Of a stretch of DNA of 64,000 nt, positions 53,006 through 62,682 are shown piece by piece; within the stretch, counting starts at the first letter, position 1; the number at the start of each line of letters is the position of its first letter. Both the position numbers and the translations under genes were made by a program. A model generated the notes under the pieces. That model made no database searches and was not told where the DNA came from. It was given only the letters and a program-made list of their open reading frames with translations. Origin of the DNA: Treponema sp. (GTDB lineage Bacteria; Spirochaetota; Spirochaetia; Treponematales; Treponemataceae). The DNA lies in the NCBI GenBank assembly GCA_017940005.1, contig JAGAZO010000009.1, forward strand, positions 1 through 64,000, read 5' to 3'.

Positions 53006-56000
53006 TACGACGCGCTGAATGAAAACTCGAACGCAAACGGTTTTTCACGCTCGCGCTTGTGCACGCGGTACCGCACGCCCGTAAAAATTGAAAAGCGAAG
53101 AAGCGGCGTGGCGGCAAAACCAAAGTTTGGCGTGATCGTGAGCGACGCATGCAGCGCAACAGAGTCATAGTAACGCATGCTGCCTGAAAACATCATGGCA
53201 AAAAGTGCGGGCGCGTTGAGAAAATTCCACGACGACGCTCGTGATGTTGCAGCGTACGCAAACGCGCCGCTATATGACGCACGAAGCGCATATCTGTTCA
53301 CATACACGAGCGGCAACGCTTTTTGCACTTCGCCCGCAAATAAAATCATTTCCGCAGCGTGCCGCCAAAACACTGCATCGCTTGGGAAAAGTGACGCTGA
53401 AATCACAAACGGGAAGTTGTAGGTAAAATCACGCGTGCACGCATACGGGAACAACTTTGGAGAACGCGCAGTGAGCGTTGCAGAAATATTTTGCGTAAAG
53501 TTGCTCCATGAAAGCGCGGCGCCCCATGCGCTCGCATAGTGCGCTGTGTATGACGCTGCAAACGAGATGCCGCCGTATTCATACGTGCCCGCGCCAGTTC
53601 TGTGCATAGTTGTGTATCTTGCAGAAAATTGCGCAGCTGCTCTGAAACGGTTTGTTAGATCGTCGCTTTCAAGCACGCCGAACACACGGCATGTGTCTGG
53701 AGCCTCCAATAAATCTTGCCGCCCCGCAAAAATATTTGTTACATTTGAAAATATGAATTGTGAAAATTTGCCAACAGGCACCGCTGACGAAAGCTTCACT
53801 GCGTGAAACGTCTGCTTAAATCCGTGCCTGTCGAATTCAACTTGGTCTGTAATCGTGTAAGAAAAAAGCGATGTTGCTGTTCCGCTCGAAAATGTCGTTT
53901 CAACTGCGCCGCTGTTTGAATATAAACTGTACCCGCCTGAAAGCTGCACGATTGCAGACGACCATGGATTTGTAGATGCATACGTAACGCCGAATGGCAG
54001 CATGCGCGAGTTGAAATCTCCGCTTGCAGACGGAATGATGCTGCTGAGCACGTCAGAAAAAAGCGATGTGTTCTGCGTGTCGCCATACGTGTAGGTTCGC
54101 GCAGAACCCACCGGCAAAAAGATGCCGCGCGAATAGTATTTTAACGGATTGTATTTTTTTGAAAACGCACGCACATCGAGCGATGCGGGCGGCACTGCCA
54201 TTGACGGCATTTCTGATGGCATCGGTGTCGAAGGCATTTCTGACAGTGGCTCTGACGATGTGCTGTCTGCCTGCGCGCTTGCTGATTGTTCGCCGTCCGC
54301 CTGTGCGCCGTCTGCTACAGAACTTTGCGCATTGTCTGCTCCTTGCGTGTCTTCTGCTTGTTTGCCGTCTGCCATGACACCGCGTGTATGCGCTGTTGCA
54401 TTTTGCGAGTCTTCTGCCCGCACAGTGAACGTCTCCAGCGGGATTTTTTTGCCATCTGCAACAAGCAATTTTGCATCTCGGAAAAAATTTCCTGCATATG
54501 CAAGCACGCCTGTTTTGAGCAATACAGGATTATACACGCCGCCTGAAATGTCGTCTGTCTGCAAGTACCATAGCGTGCCGCTGCACTCGTTAGGCTGGTC
54601 AGAATACGTTGCAATGTCCGCGTCCACATTACTTACGCTTCCGTTTGCATCTGTACTGCCCACGCTTCCATCCGCGCCATTTGTATCGTGATTTTTATTA
54701 ATTATTAATTTTCCGAAGCGCGGCATGGTGCCAGGAGCCGCCCACGAAAACACAAACGTTTTTCCCGCGCTGTTCCATCTGCGTGCATCGTCCAATGCAG
54801 ACGCCGCTCTCGCATGCGCATCATGTGCACAAAGTGCATCGCTGTTGTTCGCAAGCGACGCGTGGCGGAGCACCATGCGCGCAACAGGCACGCCATACGC
54901 TGTCGTGCTGCCGTCTGCAAGCGAATACAGCTGCAACGACCAACCGCGCGCGCTCTTATGCGTATACACGATTTCACCATCTGCTGCATCATTTGGCGCA
55001 AATGCAACATCGCCGCGCGGGAACGATTTTTGTGCAACGAACACAGCTCCTGTCGCGCGCGTGCCGCGTCTGTTTTCTTGCAATTTATACACAACGAGTG
55101 CGCAGTTTTGCGATTTTGTTTTTATCGCCGCAACATAGTGTTCGTCACCGACAGTGATGATTGCAGCGTCGCGTAAGCCTGTTTCTTTAAGCGCATACCA
55201 CGAGCGGCTTTGCACGCTGTACACGCGCACTTCGCTTTTGGGCACCGCGTGACGCTCGCTCATCACGCTTACGGCAGCGTATTTTCCATCGCGTGAAAGC
55301 GCAACGCGCGTTTGATTTGAAACAGTGAACAGCTTTTCTGAGCGCGCATATGTTCCATCGCTGTTCCACGCCGAAACATAAAAACTGCCTGTAGCTTCGT
55401 CAACATAGCTGAAATATGCGTCGCTTGAAGACAACTGCGAATAGCGTGCGCCGCGCGTGTTCTCATTTGAAAAAGCACTGTCGCGTAGAAATATGCTGTC
55501 TGCCGTCATGCTGTTGCGCGATGTGCCCCGAAGGAAACGCTGGTACAAAAAATAATCGCCGTACGCATCGCTTTCAAGCAGATTTGCGCTCACGGCAGGC
55601 ACATCAATCGATTCTTTAAACATGCGCCACGCGTCTTTTTCAGACACGCCGTATACAGCTTTGAACGCGAGCGTAGGATGAATCGTCTGCATGTTGACAC
55701 ACTTGTACCAGAATTGCGCATATTTTTCCATGCCAAATGTTTTTTGAATCCAGCTTTCAAATGACGCGCCAAAATGATAATTTGTGTCGTAAGGATATAT
55801 GTCACGGGAACCGTAAATGTCTGCGTGGCTCGGAAATGCATTTTCAAGCTTTGCCTGCCGCACCATCTGCAAGTCGTATGAATCGTTGAGCCGCCCTTCG
55901 CCATGCGCGCTTTCAGAAGAGACAGCCACGCCTTCTGTACGCGAGCGCGTAATAAACAAAAACGCAGGATTGATGACGTCGCCAAAAATTCTGCCGAGTT

Positions 56001-56442
56001 TTTTTACCGCTTCATTTTTTATGTTGTACGTAACAGCGTGCGTCAACTCGTGGCGAAATGTCATCAAAAAATCATCTGAAGCAACAGCTATTTTATTAAT
56101 TACTGGCGTGTCGTACATGACAATGTGGTCATACGCCGCAGGAGAATAGTATGCGTTGTACTCATCTTGCGCAGGCGTAATGACAACGGGAAACCGCTTC
56201 CATTGCTCAATTTCAAGCCACGCGCATACATCATCGTAAATGGCATCTGCGTGTTCAGCAAGGTGAGCGGCGCTTTCAGCAGAGTCAGACGAATAGATAA
56301 TGTCGAACCATTCAGTCTGCACAACGCGTATATCTTTTTCGCCCCACATAACGCCGTCGGCAGCATACGCAAAAGTAAACGCCATGCTCAAAAAAAAGGC
56401 GCATGCTACCCACCGTAAAAAATTATCACTCGTATTTTTCAT
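53002..56442 (-). CDS. Large outer-membrane protein with metallopeptidase-like, propeller-like and beta-barrel parts
   Basis: The 1146-residue protein has a signal peptide (CAFFLSMAFTFAYA). A peptidase-MA-like domain follows, with HELTHAVTYN near residue 135 and RTEGVAVSSE downstream as the likely third zinc ligand (gluzincin order HExxH...E). About residues 290-650 show repeated short beta segments with Asp/Gly/Lys pairs (SRDGKYAAVSVMS) like a TolB-type propeller. A low-complexity Ala/Gln/Ser/Pro linker comes next. The last ~330 residues have alternating aromatic strands and end FAFEFSFSASY, a beta-barrel signature. ATG 56442 is preferred to the longer frame. Possibly a surface-exposed protease or autoproteolytic receptor; function unproven. 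Confidence 0.75.
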   Translation of the reverse strand: MKNTSDNFLRWVACAFFLSMAFTFAYAADGVMWGEKDIRVVQTEWFDIIYSSDSAESAAHLAEHADAIYDDVCAWLEIEQWKRFPVVITPAQDEYNAYYSPAAYDHIVMYDTPVINKIAVASDDFLMTFRHELTHAVTYNIKNEAVKKLGRIFGDVINPAFLFITRSRTEGVAVSSESAHGEGRLNDSYDLQMVRQAKLENAFPSHADIYGSRDIYPYDTNYHFGASFESWIQKTFGMEKYAQFWYKCVNMQTIHPTLAFKAVYGVSEKDAWRMFKESIDVPAVSANLLESDAYGDYFLYQRFLRGTSRNSMTADSIFLRDSAFSNENTRGARYSQLSSSDAYFSYVDEATGSFYVSAWNSDGTYARSEKLFTVSNQTRVALSRDGKYAAVSVMSERHAVPKSEVRVYSVQSRSWYALKETGLRDAAIITVGDEHYVAAIKTKSQNCALVVYKLQENRRGTRATGAVFVAQKSFPRGDVAFAPNDAADGEIVYTHKSARGWSLQLYSLADGSTTAYGVPVARMVLRHASLANNSDALCAHDAHARAASALDDARRWNSAGKTFVFSWAAPGTMPRFGKLIINKNHDTNGADGSVGSTDANGSVSNVDADIATYSDQPNECSGTLWYLQTDDISGGVYNPVLLKTGVLAYAGNFFRDAKLLVADGKKIPLETFTVRAEDSQNATAHTRGVMADGKQAEDTQGADNAQSSVADGAQADGEQSASAQADSTSSEPLSEMPSTPMPSEMPSMAVPPASLDVRAFSKKYNPLKYYSRGIFLPVGSARTYTYGDTQNTSLFSDVLSSIIPSASGDFNSRMLPFGVTYASTNPWSSAIVQLSGGYSLYSNSGAVETTFSSGTATSLFSYTITDQVEFDRHGFKQTFHAVKLSSAVPVGKFSQFIFSNVTNIFAGRQDLLEAPDTCRVFGVLESDDLTNRFRAAAQFSARYTTMHRTGAGTYEYGGISFAASYTAHYASAWGAALSWSNFTQNISATLTARSPKLFPYACTRDFTYNFPFVISASLFPSDAVFWRHAAEMILFAGEVQKALPLVYVNRYALRASYSGAFAYAATSRASSWNFLNAPALFAMMFSGSMRYYDSVALHASLTITPNFGFAATPLLRFSIFTGVRYRVHKREREKPFAFEFSFSASY

Positions 56443-56474
56443 TACAACTCTTCCTTCCGTAATAAACAAAATTA

Positions 56475-57386
56475 TCAATTATTAAATTTAAACATTCCAC
56501 GTTTTGCAGTGCGGAAAGCTCTTCGCTCCGCTTGCCACACTGGTTCTGCAGGATAAAAATCACCACGCTGTACATACGCAAGCCAGTCACATGGTTCAGC
56601 AATTTCAAAACGCATTCGCTTTCCTGTAGCAGGATGCGTAAATTCAAGCGCACATGCATGAAGCGCAAGCCTTCCAAACGGATCTGTCTTTGCGCGGTAA
56701 CTTTCATCGCCTGCTACTGTATAGCCCCTCGATGCCAAATGCGCACGTATTTGATTTTTTTTGCCGGTTTCAAGTCGTAATTCAAAAAGCGTATGCGTCG
56801 GACCTCGTTCAATCACTTTAAAGTGCGTACGCGCTTCTACTGTTTTGAATTTTGCAACGCCGCTTGAAAAATCAAGATGTTTTTCATATATCGATTTATT
56901 CCTTCCTGTAGATTTGATTTTATACGCCCTGTCGGACGGCTTGTCACCTTCTTTTGGAACAAACCCTATATTATACGCATTATATGCAAGCGGTGCATCA
57001 ATAAGCCCCTCGTCAGCAATTTGATTATTGCGCGGATTCTCTGTAACAGCGCGATACAATCTCTCTGCCACTGCTATCTTCCACGTTTCCATGAGTGTCC
57101 GCTGCATATACTCTGTCAAAGCAAACATCATTATACCAGATGTGTCTCTGTCAAGTCTATGAACAACAAGCGGACGATGATGTGCAGCATATGTTCCTTT
57201 TTTGCGCATCATTCTGCCAAGTATGCCAATTGCAGTACGCGCTTTACTTCCCGGATACGGGACAGTAAGCATTCCCGACGGTTTATTGATTACAACGATG
57301 TAAGTGTCTTCATAAAGAAGGTCTATTCTTCCATCTCCAAAACTGCTTTCGTGCTCATGTTTGAGCGGTATAATTATTTTTTCCAT
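56475..57386 (-). CDS. RluA-family pseudouridine synthase
   Basis: A 303-residue RNA pseudouridine synthase. The catalytic Asp is in VVHRLDRDTSGIM (about residue 83), preceded by VINKPSGMLTVPYP and followed by ETGKKNQIRAHLA and LHACALEF, the standard RluA order. There is no N-terminal S4 domain. The last ~45 residues (WQAERRAFRTAKRGMFK) are an extra basic tail. The RNA target cannot be told from sequence. ATG at 57386 lies about 10 bp after GGAG. Confidence 0.93.
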   Translation of the reverse strand: MEKIIIPLKHEHESSFGDGRIDLLYEDTYIVVINKPSGMLTVPYPGSKARTAIGILGRMMRKKGTYAAHHRPLVVHRLDRDTSGIMMFALTEYMQRTLMETWKIAVAERLYRAVTENPRNNQIADEGLIDAPLAYNAYNIGFVPKEGDKPSDRAYKIKSTGRNKSIYEKHLDFSSGVAKFKTVEARTHFKVIERGPTHTLFELRLETGKKNQIRAHLASRGYTVAGDESYRAKTDPFGRLALHACALEFTHPATGKRMRFEIAEPCDWLAYVQRGDFYPAEPVWQAERRAFRTAKRGMFKFNN

Positions 57387-57741
57387 AAAGCATAACTCCA
57401 CTAAATTAACGCTCTCTAAATATAACAAATTTTTATATCTAAATAATATCAGATGTACAAATAAAGTCAAGAATAAATCTGCATAAATTTGCTCAAACGC
57501 CTATCAAAAGCAAAGAAAATACATTAATGATGATAACTTGCTAAATTATCATTTCTACTGCAGAGCTGAACACCCCTTGTCACTTTTACAACGCACCTTC
57601 TAACGAGCGCCTATGCAATTTATTATTACGTAACGGCATTGGGTTTCAATGCGAATAACATAAAGAAAAATTTTTATATTTACAAATTCTATCAATGACT
57701 ATATAATAAAAACTACGTATTTTTTATTTTAGGAGGAAAAG
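57387..57741. other. Intergenic region upstream of sugar importer
   Basis: 355 bp, A+T-rich, between two divergent genes. Apart from the plus-strand promoter at 57679-57707 I see no RNA gene or repeat. A palindromic operator is not obvious. Confidence 0.5.
57679..57707 (+). promoter_or_regulatory. Sigma-70-type promoter of sugar ABC importer
   Basis: TTTACA, a 17-bp spacer and TATAAT, ending 34 bp before the start codon; the TAGGAGG ribosome site follows. Excellent match to a housekeeping promoter. Confidence 0.8.
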
Positions 57742-59025
57742 ATGAAAAAATTTCTTGTGGCAGCGATTATAGCAACAACACTGCTCATGGTCATGTCATG
57801 CAAAAAGGAAGCTGAACAGATTACGATTGAGTTTTGGACACATGAAGACCTCAACCGTCAAAAACTCGAAGACAGGTACATTCAGGAATTTACTGCAGAA
57901 CACCCGAATGTTACAGTAAACGTTACGCGTCAGGGTGCTGAAAAGCTCATTGAGCTTGTACAGACGGCATTCGCTGCTGGAAAAGGGCCAACAATGTTTA
58001 ACCTTTCTGTCAACGATGAATATCCGTACATTATTTCAGGTCGCGTCGCGCCAATAAACTATAAAGCAGCGGGATACAACAACGCGCAAGCGGTCATTTC
58101 TGCATATGCCCCGAAAATGCTTGAATCAGTTACATACAACGGCGACGTATACGGACTTCCGCTTGAACTCACAAACTGGTGCATTTTCATCAACAAGAAA
58201 GTGTTCCGCGACGCAGGGCTTGACCCAGAAAAAGATTATCCAAAAACATGGGAAGACATGGTCACTGTCTCGGAAAAAATTGTCAGACGCAATGGAGACA
58301 TCATCACCCGACGTGGCTATGATTTCCGCTATAAATACTACCTCGAAAACTGCGTGCCGATGGTAGAGCAACTCGGCGGCCAGCTTATCAGCGACGATGG
58401 TAAGGAGGCAATCATTGGCAAAGATGCGTGGATAAAATTCCTCACATTCATGCAGGAATGGGGGCCGAACGGCAAAAATCTCGGCTCACCCACATACACG
58501 CCCGCCCGCTCTGCGTTCAACAAAGACAACAACGACATAGGCATGTGCTCCACAGGACTCTATCAGCAGGCGCGCATCAGAATAGACAACCAGGCGTTCT
58601 ATGACTCTGGCGAATGGATGGTTGTGCCGTATCCTGTATTTAAAGACGCGGTAAAAGACGTAGCGGCGTGCTATTATGGCCACTACTACATGGTTAATGC
58701 AGATGTGAGTAAAGCAGAACAGGAAGCGGCATGGCAACTCATCAGCTACATGCTCAGCCATGGCGAAGAATATTTACGCGAAGTAAATATCATTCAACCG
58801 ACGACAGCGCTGCTCAATAGCCAAACGTTCAAAGATATGCCGTACTCTGACGTATTTGCAGGAGATTTTGAACGCGGTCATATTGTATACTACAGCGCAG
58901 GTTCTACCGCAATTCAGAATGCACTTGGCACAGCGGTGCAGAGCGTTATGTTGCAGAATGTAAGCCCCGAAGATGCATACGCCACATTAAAAACAACTGT
59001 TCAAGAACTGATTGACGAAGAATAA
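57742..59025 (+). CDS. Sugar ABC transporter substrate-binding lipoprotein
   Basis: A 427-residue family-1 solute-binding protein. The lipobox is LLMVMSC (Cys about 20), then ITIEFWTHEDLNRQ at the start of the mature domain, GKGPTMFN, YGLPLE and NKKVFRDAGLDPEKDYPKTWEDM (the D-P...T-W-E conserved region, in brief). It captures a carbohydrate, oligosaccharide or glycerol-phosphate; the ligand cannot be told. It is followed by a hairpin terminator and the two permease genes. Confidence 0.92.
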   Translation: MKKFLVAAIIATTLLMVMSCKKEAEQITIEFWTHEDLNRQKLEDRYIQEFTAEHPNVTVNVTRQGAEKLIELVQTAFAAGKGPTMFNLSVNDEYPYIISGRVAPINYKAAGYNNAQAVISAYAPKMLESVTYNGDVYGLPLELTNWCIFINKKVFRDAGLDPEKDYPKTWEDMVTVSEKIVRRNGDIITRRGYDFRYKYYLENCVPMVEQLGGQLISDDGKEAIIGKDAWIKFLTFMQEWGPNGKNLGSPTYTPARSAFNKDNNDIGMCSTGLYQQARIRIDNQAFYDSGEWMVVPYPVFKDAVKDVAACYYGHYYMVNADVSKAEQEAAWQLISYMLSHGEEYLREVNIIQPTTALLNSQTFKDMPYSDVFAGDFERGHIVYYSAGSTAIQNALGTAVQSVMLQNVSPEDAYATLKTTVQELIDEE

Positions 59026-59051
59026 AAGACATTCAGCTGGTACAATGTTCT

Positions 59052-59083
59052 ACGGTCGGATGGAACACTCCGACCGTTTTTTT
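59052..59083 (+). terminator. Terminator between binding protein and permease genes
   Basis: Stem ACGGTCGGA/TCCGACCGT with an 8-base loop and six Ts. It probably lets the binding protein be made in excess over the permeases, a common arrangement. Confidence 0.9.
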
Positions 59084-59150
59084 ACAAAAAAATTATATTC
59101 AAATAAAAATATGGCTCGAGAGTTTTATATACGCGTTTTAGGAGTTTTTT

Positions 59151-60077
59151 ATGACACATGCAAAAAAACGATATAGCATAGAAAAGCAGCAGGCACGCTG
59201 GGGATTTTTTTTCACCGTGCCGTGCCTCATTTTTTTTGCGATATTTAGTTTTTATCCGATTATCAACGCCTTTATCACGAGCCTTACAAATAGGCAGGCC
59301 ATTGCACGCACCGCAAAATTTATCGGTTTTGAAAATTACGTGTACCTCTTCACAAAAGATAATGGTGGATTTTCGCTTCTCAACTCCATGCGTGCCACAG
59401 TTCTTTTCACACTTGGCACATTTATTCCTATGGTCATCATTGCGCTGCTGCTTGCAACGCTGCTCATGCAGTTGCGGCATCCGTGGCAAAAAGGATTTTT
59501 CCAAATTTCATTCTACATGCCGGCAGTTCTCTCCTCTGTCGTTGCCGCATCCATTTGGATGATTCTTTTTGACCCACGCGGACTTGTCAATCAAGTTTCA
59601 AACGCCATTATGTTTACAAGCGGCAAAGATTTCCAATGGCTTACAAACAATAATATGTTGCAAATCTCAACAATGATTGTCTACTTTTGGAAATATATTG
59701 GCTATTTTGTTATTCTGTTTATAACAGGCCTTGCTTCAATTCCGCCCACAATCTACGAAGCTGCTACTGTTGACGGTTCAAGCAAATGGCACACGTTTTT
59801 CCACATCACGTTGCCATTATTAAAGCCAACTATTGTGCTCGTTTCGATTATGGCAATGCTTCAGTGCCTAAAAACATTTAGCACGCAGTATATGTTTGTA
59901 CAAGGAGGAGCCGCACGTCAGCCCATAGATGTTATCACAATGAACATCTATTACACAGGCATCAGAAACGGGCGACTTGGCAGGGCATCAGCCATGTCTA
60001 TTATTCTGTTTTTGATTATGCTGATTTTCACCTATCTGCAATTCAAGCTTTCAAAAACAGATGATGTTGAATATTAA
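59151..60077 (+). CDS. Sugar ABC transporter permease (MalF-like)
   Basis: A 308-residue permease with six membrane helices. The EAA loop is YEAATVDGSSKWHTFFHITLP, cited as the EAA...G...P motif near residue 205. It has no long N-terminal extension. AGGAG precedes the ATG. It pairs with the MalG-like permease 16 bp downstream. Confidence 0.93.
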   Translation: MTHAKKRYSIEKQQARWGFFFTVPCLIFFAIFSFYPIINAFITSLTNRQAIARTAKFIGFENYVYLFTKDNGGFSLLNSMRATVLFTLGTFIPMVIIALLLATLLMQLRHPWQKGFFQISFYMPAVLSSVVAASIWMILFDPRGLVNQVSNAIMFTSGKDFQWLTNNNMLQISTMIVYFWKYIGYFVILFITGLASIPPTIYEAATVDGSSKWHTFFHITLPLLKPTIVLVSIMAMLQCLKTFSTQYMFVQGGAARQPIDVITMNIYYTGIRNGRLGRASAMSIILFLIMLIFTYLQFKLSKTDDVEY

Positions 60078-60093
60078 GTGAGGTAAACAATAT

Positions 60094-60975
60094 ATGAATA
60101 CGAATAAATACGTCGGAAAAATTGGAAGCGGTGAAGTTATCGCATGGATTATATTGTTTATTGTTTTTTGCTTTACAATACTGCCTATTGTGTTTATGTT
60201 TGTCGCGTCATTTATGGATGCACGGCAAATACTCGCCATGCCGTTCCGTTGGATTCCGTCAAGCAAATATTTTACAACAGAAAGCAGAACATTTTTCACA
60301 AATTTTTACAAAGCGATTTTTGGCAATAACAAAAATCCTGTCTATATGCGCAATATTCTGAATTCGCTCATAGTGGCAATTTCGTGCGCTGTCACAACAG
60401 TACTCCTTGCATCGCTATGCGGATACGGTCTGGCAAAGTTTAAATTCAAATCACGGAATCTCATTTTTATGTCGATTATGGCCACCATGATGATTCCTTT
60501 TGAAGCAATTATGATTCCGCTGTACATGGTTGCCACAAACATGCATATTATAAACACCTATCAAGGGCTCATTATTCCGTTCCTTGTCTCTGCATTTGGC
60601 GTTTTCCAAATGCGCCAGTATCTGCTTACCTTTCCAACAGAGTATCTTGATGCTGCTCGTGTGGACGGATACAACGAATTTAAAATTTACAGCAACATCG
60701 TATTTCCGAACTGCGGACCAGTCATTGCAACACTCGGCATTCTCTCGTTTAGAAACCAGTGGGACAACCTTTTATGGCCGTTACTCGTTGCACAAAACGA
60801 AAAAATGAAAACGATTCCGCTATACATAACGAAATTCTCAGAAGAAAAACAAACTGATGAAGGAGCAATGATGGCGTGCGCGCTACTCGCTTCAATACCT
60901 ATGTTTATCTTGTTCGGCGCACTCTCAAAATATTTTATTGGTGGCGCTGAAGTATACGAGTCACGTAAGGGATAA
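60094..60975 (+). CDS. Sugar ABC transporter permease (MalG-like)
   Basis: A 293-residue permease with six helices. The EAA loop is LDAARVDGYNEFKIYSNIVFP, in the same form as MalG. No ATPase gene follows, so the importer probably uses a shared MsmK-type ATPase encoded elsewhere, as in many spirochaetes and Firmicutes. GAGGTAA precedes the ATG. Confidence 0.93.
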   Translation: MNTNKYVGKIGSGEVIAWIILFIVFCFTILPIVFMFVASFMDARQILAMPFRWIPSSKYFTTESRTFFTNFYKAIFGNNKNPVYMRNILNSLIVAISCAVTTVLLASLCGYGLAKFKFKSRNLIFMSIMATMMIPFEAIMIPLYMVATNMHIINTYQGLIIPFLVSAFGVFQMRQYLLTFPTEYLDAARVDGYNEFKIYSNIVFPNCGPVIATLGILSFRNQWDNLLWPLLVAQNEKMKTIPLYITKFSEEKQTDEGAMMACALLASIPMFILFGALSKYFIGGAEVYESRKG

Positions 60976-61018
60976 GCACTTGCGCGCCTAGTTACGAGAG
61001 TTGCGTAGTGAGGAATGC

Positions 61019-61053
61019 AATGCGGCAGACACGCGTGTCTGCCGCATTCAATT
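61019..61053. terminator. Bidirectional terminator between permease and hsp20 genes
   Basis: A perfect 30-bp palindrome (AATGCGGCAGACAC, centre GC, and its complement) lies between two convergent genes. CTTTTTGG follows close after on the plus strand, and an A-run precedes it less clearly. Confidence 0.7.
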
Positions 61054-61072
61054 CTTTTTGGCGTTCCCGTGC

Positions 61073-61507
61073 TTACGCCGCAGTGATAGCGATTCGTTTA
61101 GGAGCGGCAATCTCTTTGCGCGGAATGCTCACTGTAAGCACGCCGTTTTTGAATGATGCCGAAACATGCTCGCTGTTCACATCGTCAGGAAGCGTAAAAC
61201 GGCGTGTGAACTTGCTCACATGGCGCTCACGAATAAGATATTTGCCTGCATCTTTTTCTGCGGCTTTGTCAGTTTTTTCCTCCGTACTTTCTTCATGATG
61301 CGAAGAAATTGTGAGCACATTGTGGTCAAGCTCCACATTCACGTCTTTTTCGCTCATACCGGGCAAATCTACTTGCATGGTGTATGCATCTTTTTCTTCC
61401 TTCATGTCAACTTTTGGCAATGCAAAAGACGTACCAAAATCCCAATCATGCACTACATTGCGCAGTGCAGTGTCAAAAAAATTGTTGAAAAGTGCTAATT
61501 CTGTCAT
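61073..61507 (-). CDS. Small heat-shock protein, Hsp20 family
   Basis: A 144-residue alpha-crystallin-type chaperone. The core domain runs from about residue 35 (VDMKEEKDAYTMQVDLPGM, cited as the P-G strand) to FKNGVLTVSIPRKE, the conserved G-V-L loop. A C-terminal IAI serves as the IxI oligomerisation motif. It holds unfolding proteins during stress. GGAGG precedes the ATG. No CIRCE or HAIR element could be recognised upstream. Confidence 0.94.
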   Translation of the reverse strand: MTELALFNNFFDTALRNVVHDWDFGTSFALPKVDMKEEKDAYTMQVDLPGMSEKDVNVELDHNVLTISSHHEESTEEKTDKAAEKDAGKYLIRERHVSKFTRRFTLPDDVNSEHVSASFKNGVLTVSIPRKEIAAPKRIAITAA

Positions 61508-62070
61508 AATAAAACCTCCATAAGGTATTGCCTATTGTGTTTTGAAGCCACATACAATTTTGATACCCCGTCTAAAATGAAGTATGTGTTTTACACAACT
61601 GCATGCTACGGTTCCTCAAAGCTATATTCTCGCTTCATCATATTTATTGCAATTTTTGTGCCAACTAATAAAAAATATTTTTATTTTTTATTAGTTCAAC
61701 CTATTTACTTATATTGTAAGCATTTAAAACAAACTTTCCAAATGACATAATACGTAGCTTTCCCAATCGCGTGCATACGTGCATATAGAAGCATCCTTTT
61801 ATTGAAGTATTACAACTAATTCTCTCATAATGCAAGATACTTGGATGATAAAAAGTATATTATACTATCATTATCTGTAAAAAAATCCCAAACGGGTCAA
61901 AAATACCCAACAAACTGTATCATAATTACACACGTATAAATAATTACCAAAATTTCAAAAAATATACTCATTTCTCTCGATAAAAATCCATTTTTCCTGT
62001 ATATTTTAAAAATAACAGCTTACATAGAATAATGAAATATGATATACTATAGTAAACTACAGGGGGGCAC
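61508..62070. other. Long A+T-rich intergenic region
   Basis: 563 bp without a convincing gene. It contains a perfect AT-rich hairpin at 61663-61696 and, near 62036-62054, TATGATATACTATAGTAA before the GGGGG leader of the next gene, a probable promoter. A 71-codon frame at 61535 has poor start context and composition. Confidence 0.5.
61663..61696. repeat. AT-rich perfect hairpin
   Basis: AACTAATAAAAAATA (61663-61677) and its exact complement (61682-61696) flank a TTTT loop. The arm is 15 bp long. It lies 156 bp upstream of hsp20 on the minus strand; role unclear. Confidence 0.7.
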
Positions 62071-62667
62071 ATGACCACAAAAATAATCACTGTCAGCAGA
62101 CAATTTGGAAGCGGCGGGCGTATTATTGCACAGCATGTTGCGGAAAAACTTGGATGGAAATATTACGACCGTTTACTTATAGAAAAAATTGCTGAAAAAA
62201 GCGGTCTTTCAAAAGAGTTTATTGAAGAACGCGGCGAATACGCTTCGGCAGGGCAACATTTTGCTTACAGCGCCCCAAATGGTGTTACCGGCTTCTCTGC
62301 AGGACAATCTGTATTCGATAAATTATATGTAATACAGTACAACATCATACGAGAAATTGCAGAAGAAGAGCCCTGCGTCATTGTTGGACGGTGCGCAGAC
62401 TACATACTGCGAGATCGCACAGATTGTTTTCATGTGCTCATTTACGCGGACATGGACTACCGCATCCAGCGGGCAAAAGAGGTGTACAAAATAGATGCGC
62501 CTGATATGCGCAAATTCCTACGGGACCGCGACAAAAAACGCAAACTCTACTATAAATACAATACTGATCACGTATGGGGAGACGTTAAAAATTACGACTT
62601 GTGTTTGAAAAGCAGTTCCATCAATATGGATACCTGTGTATCAATTATCATGAACGCTGTTTCGTAA
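62071..62667 (+). CDS. Cytidylate kinase-like P-loop protein
   Basis: A 198-residue member of the cytidylate-kinase-like family. ITVSRQFGSGGRIIAQHVAEKLG has the family's P-loop variant (cited for SRQFGSGG), followed by YYDRLLIEKIAEKSG, VIVGRCADYIL and DRDKKRKLYYKY near the lid. These proteins are common in anaerobes and spirochaetes; most are unrelated to Cmk in function and their substrate is unknown. GGGGG lies ahead of the ATG. A membrane cyclase gene follows by 15 bp. Confidence 0.87.
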   Translation: MTTKIITVSRQFGSGGRIIAQHVAEKLGWKYYDRLLIEKIAEKSGLSKEFIEERGEYASAGQHFAYSAPNGVTGFSAGQSVFDKLYVIQYNIIREIAEEEPCVIVGRCADYILRDRTDCFHVLIYADMDYRIQRAKEVYKIDAPDMRKFLRDRDKKRKLYYKYNTDHVWGDVKNYDLCLKSSSINMDTCVSIIMNAVS

Positions 62668-62682
62668 AAAAACAAATTGATA

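Noticed and set aside
54149..54691. 180-codon plus-strand open frame
   Set aside because: It is antisense to the low-complexity linker of the outer-membrane peptidase-like gene.
61535..61750. 71-codon open frame upstream of the kinase-like gene
   Set aside because: No ribosome site, poor composition, and it spans the AT-rich hairpin.
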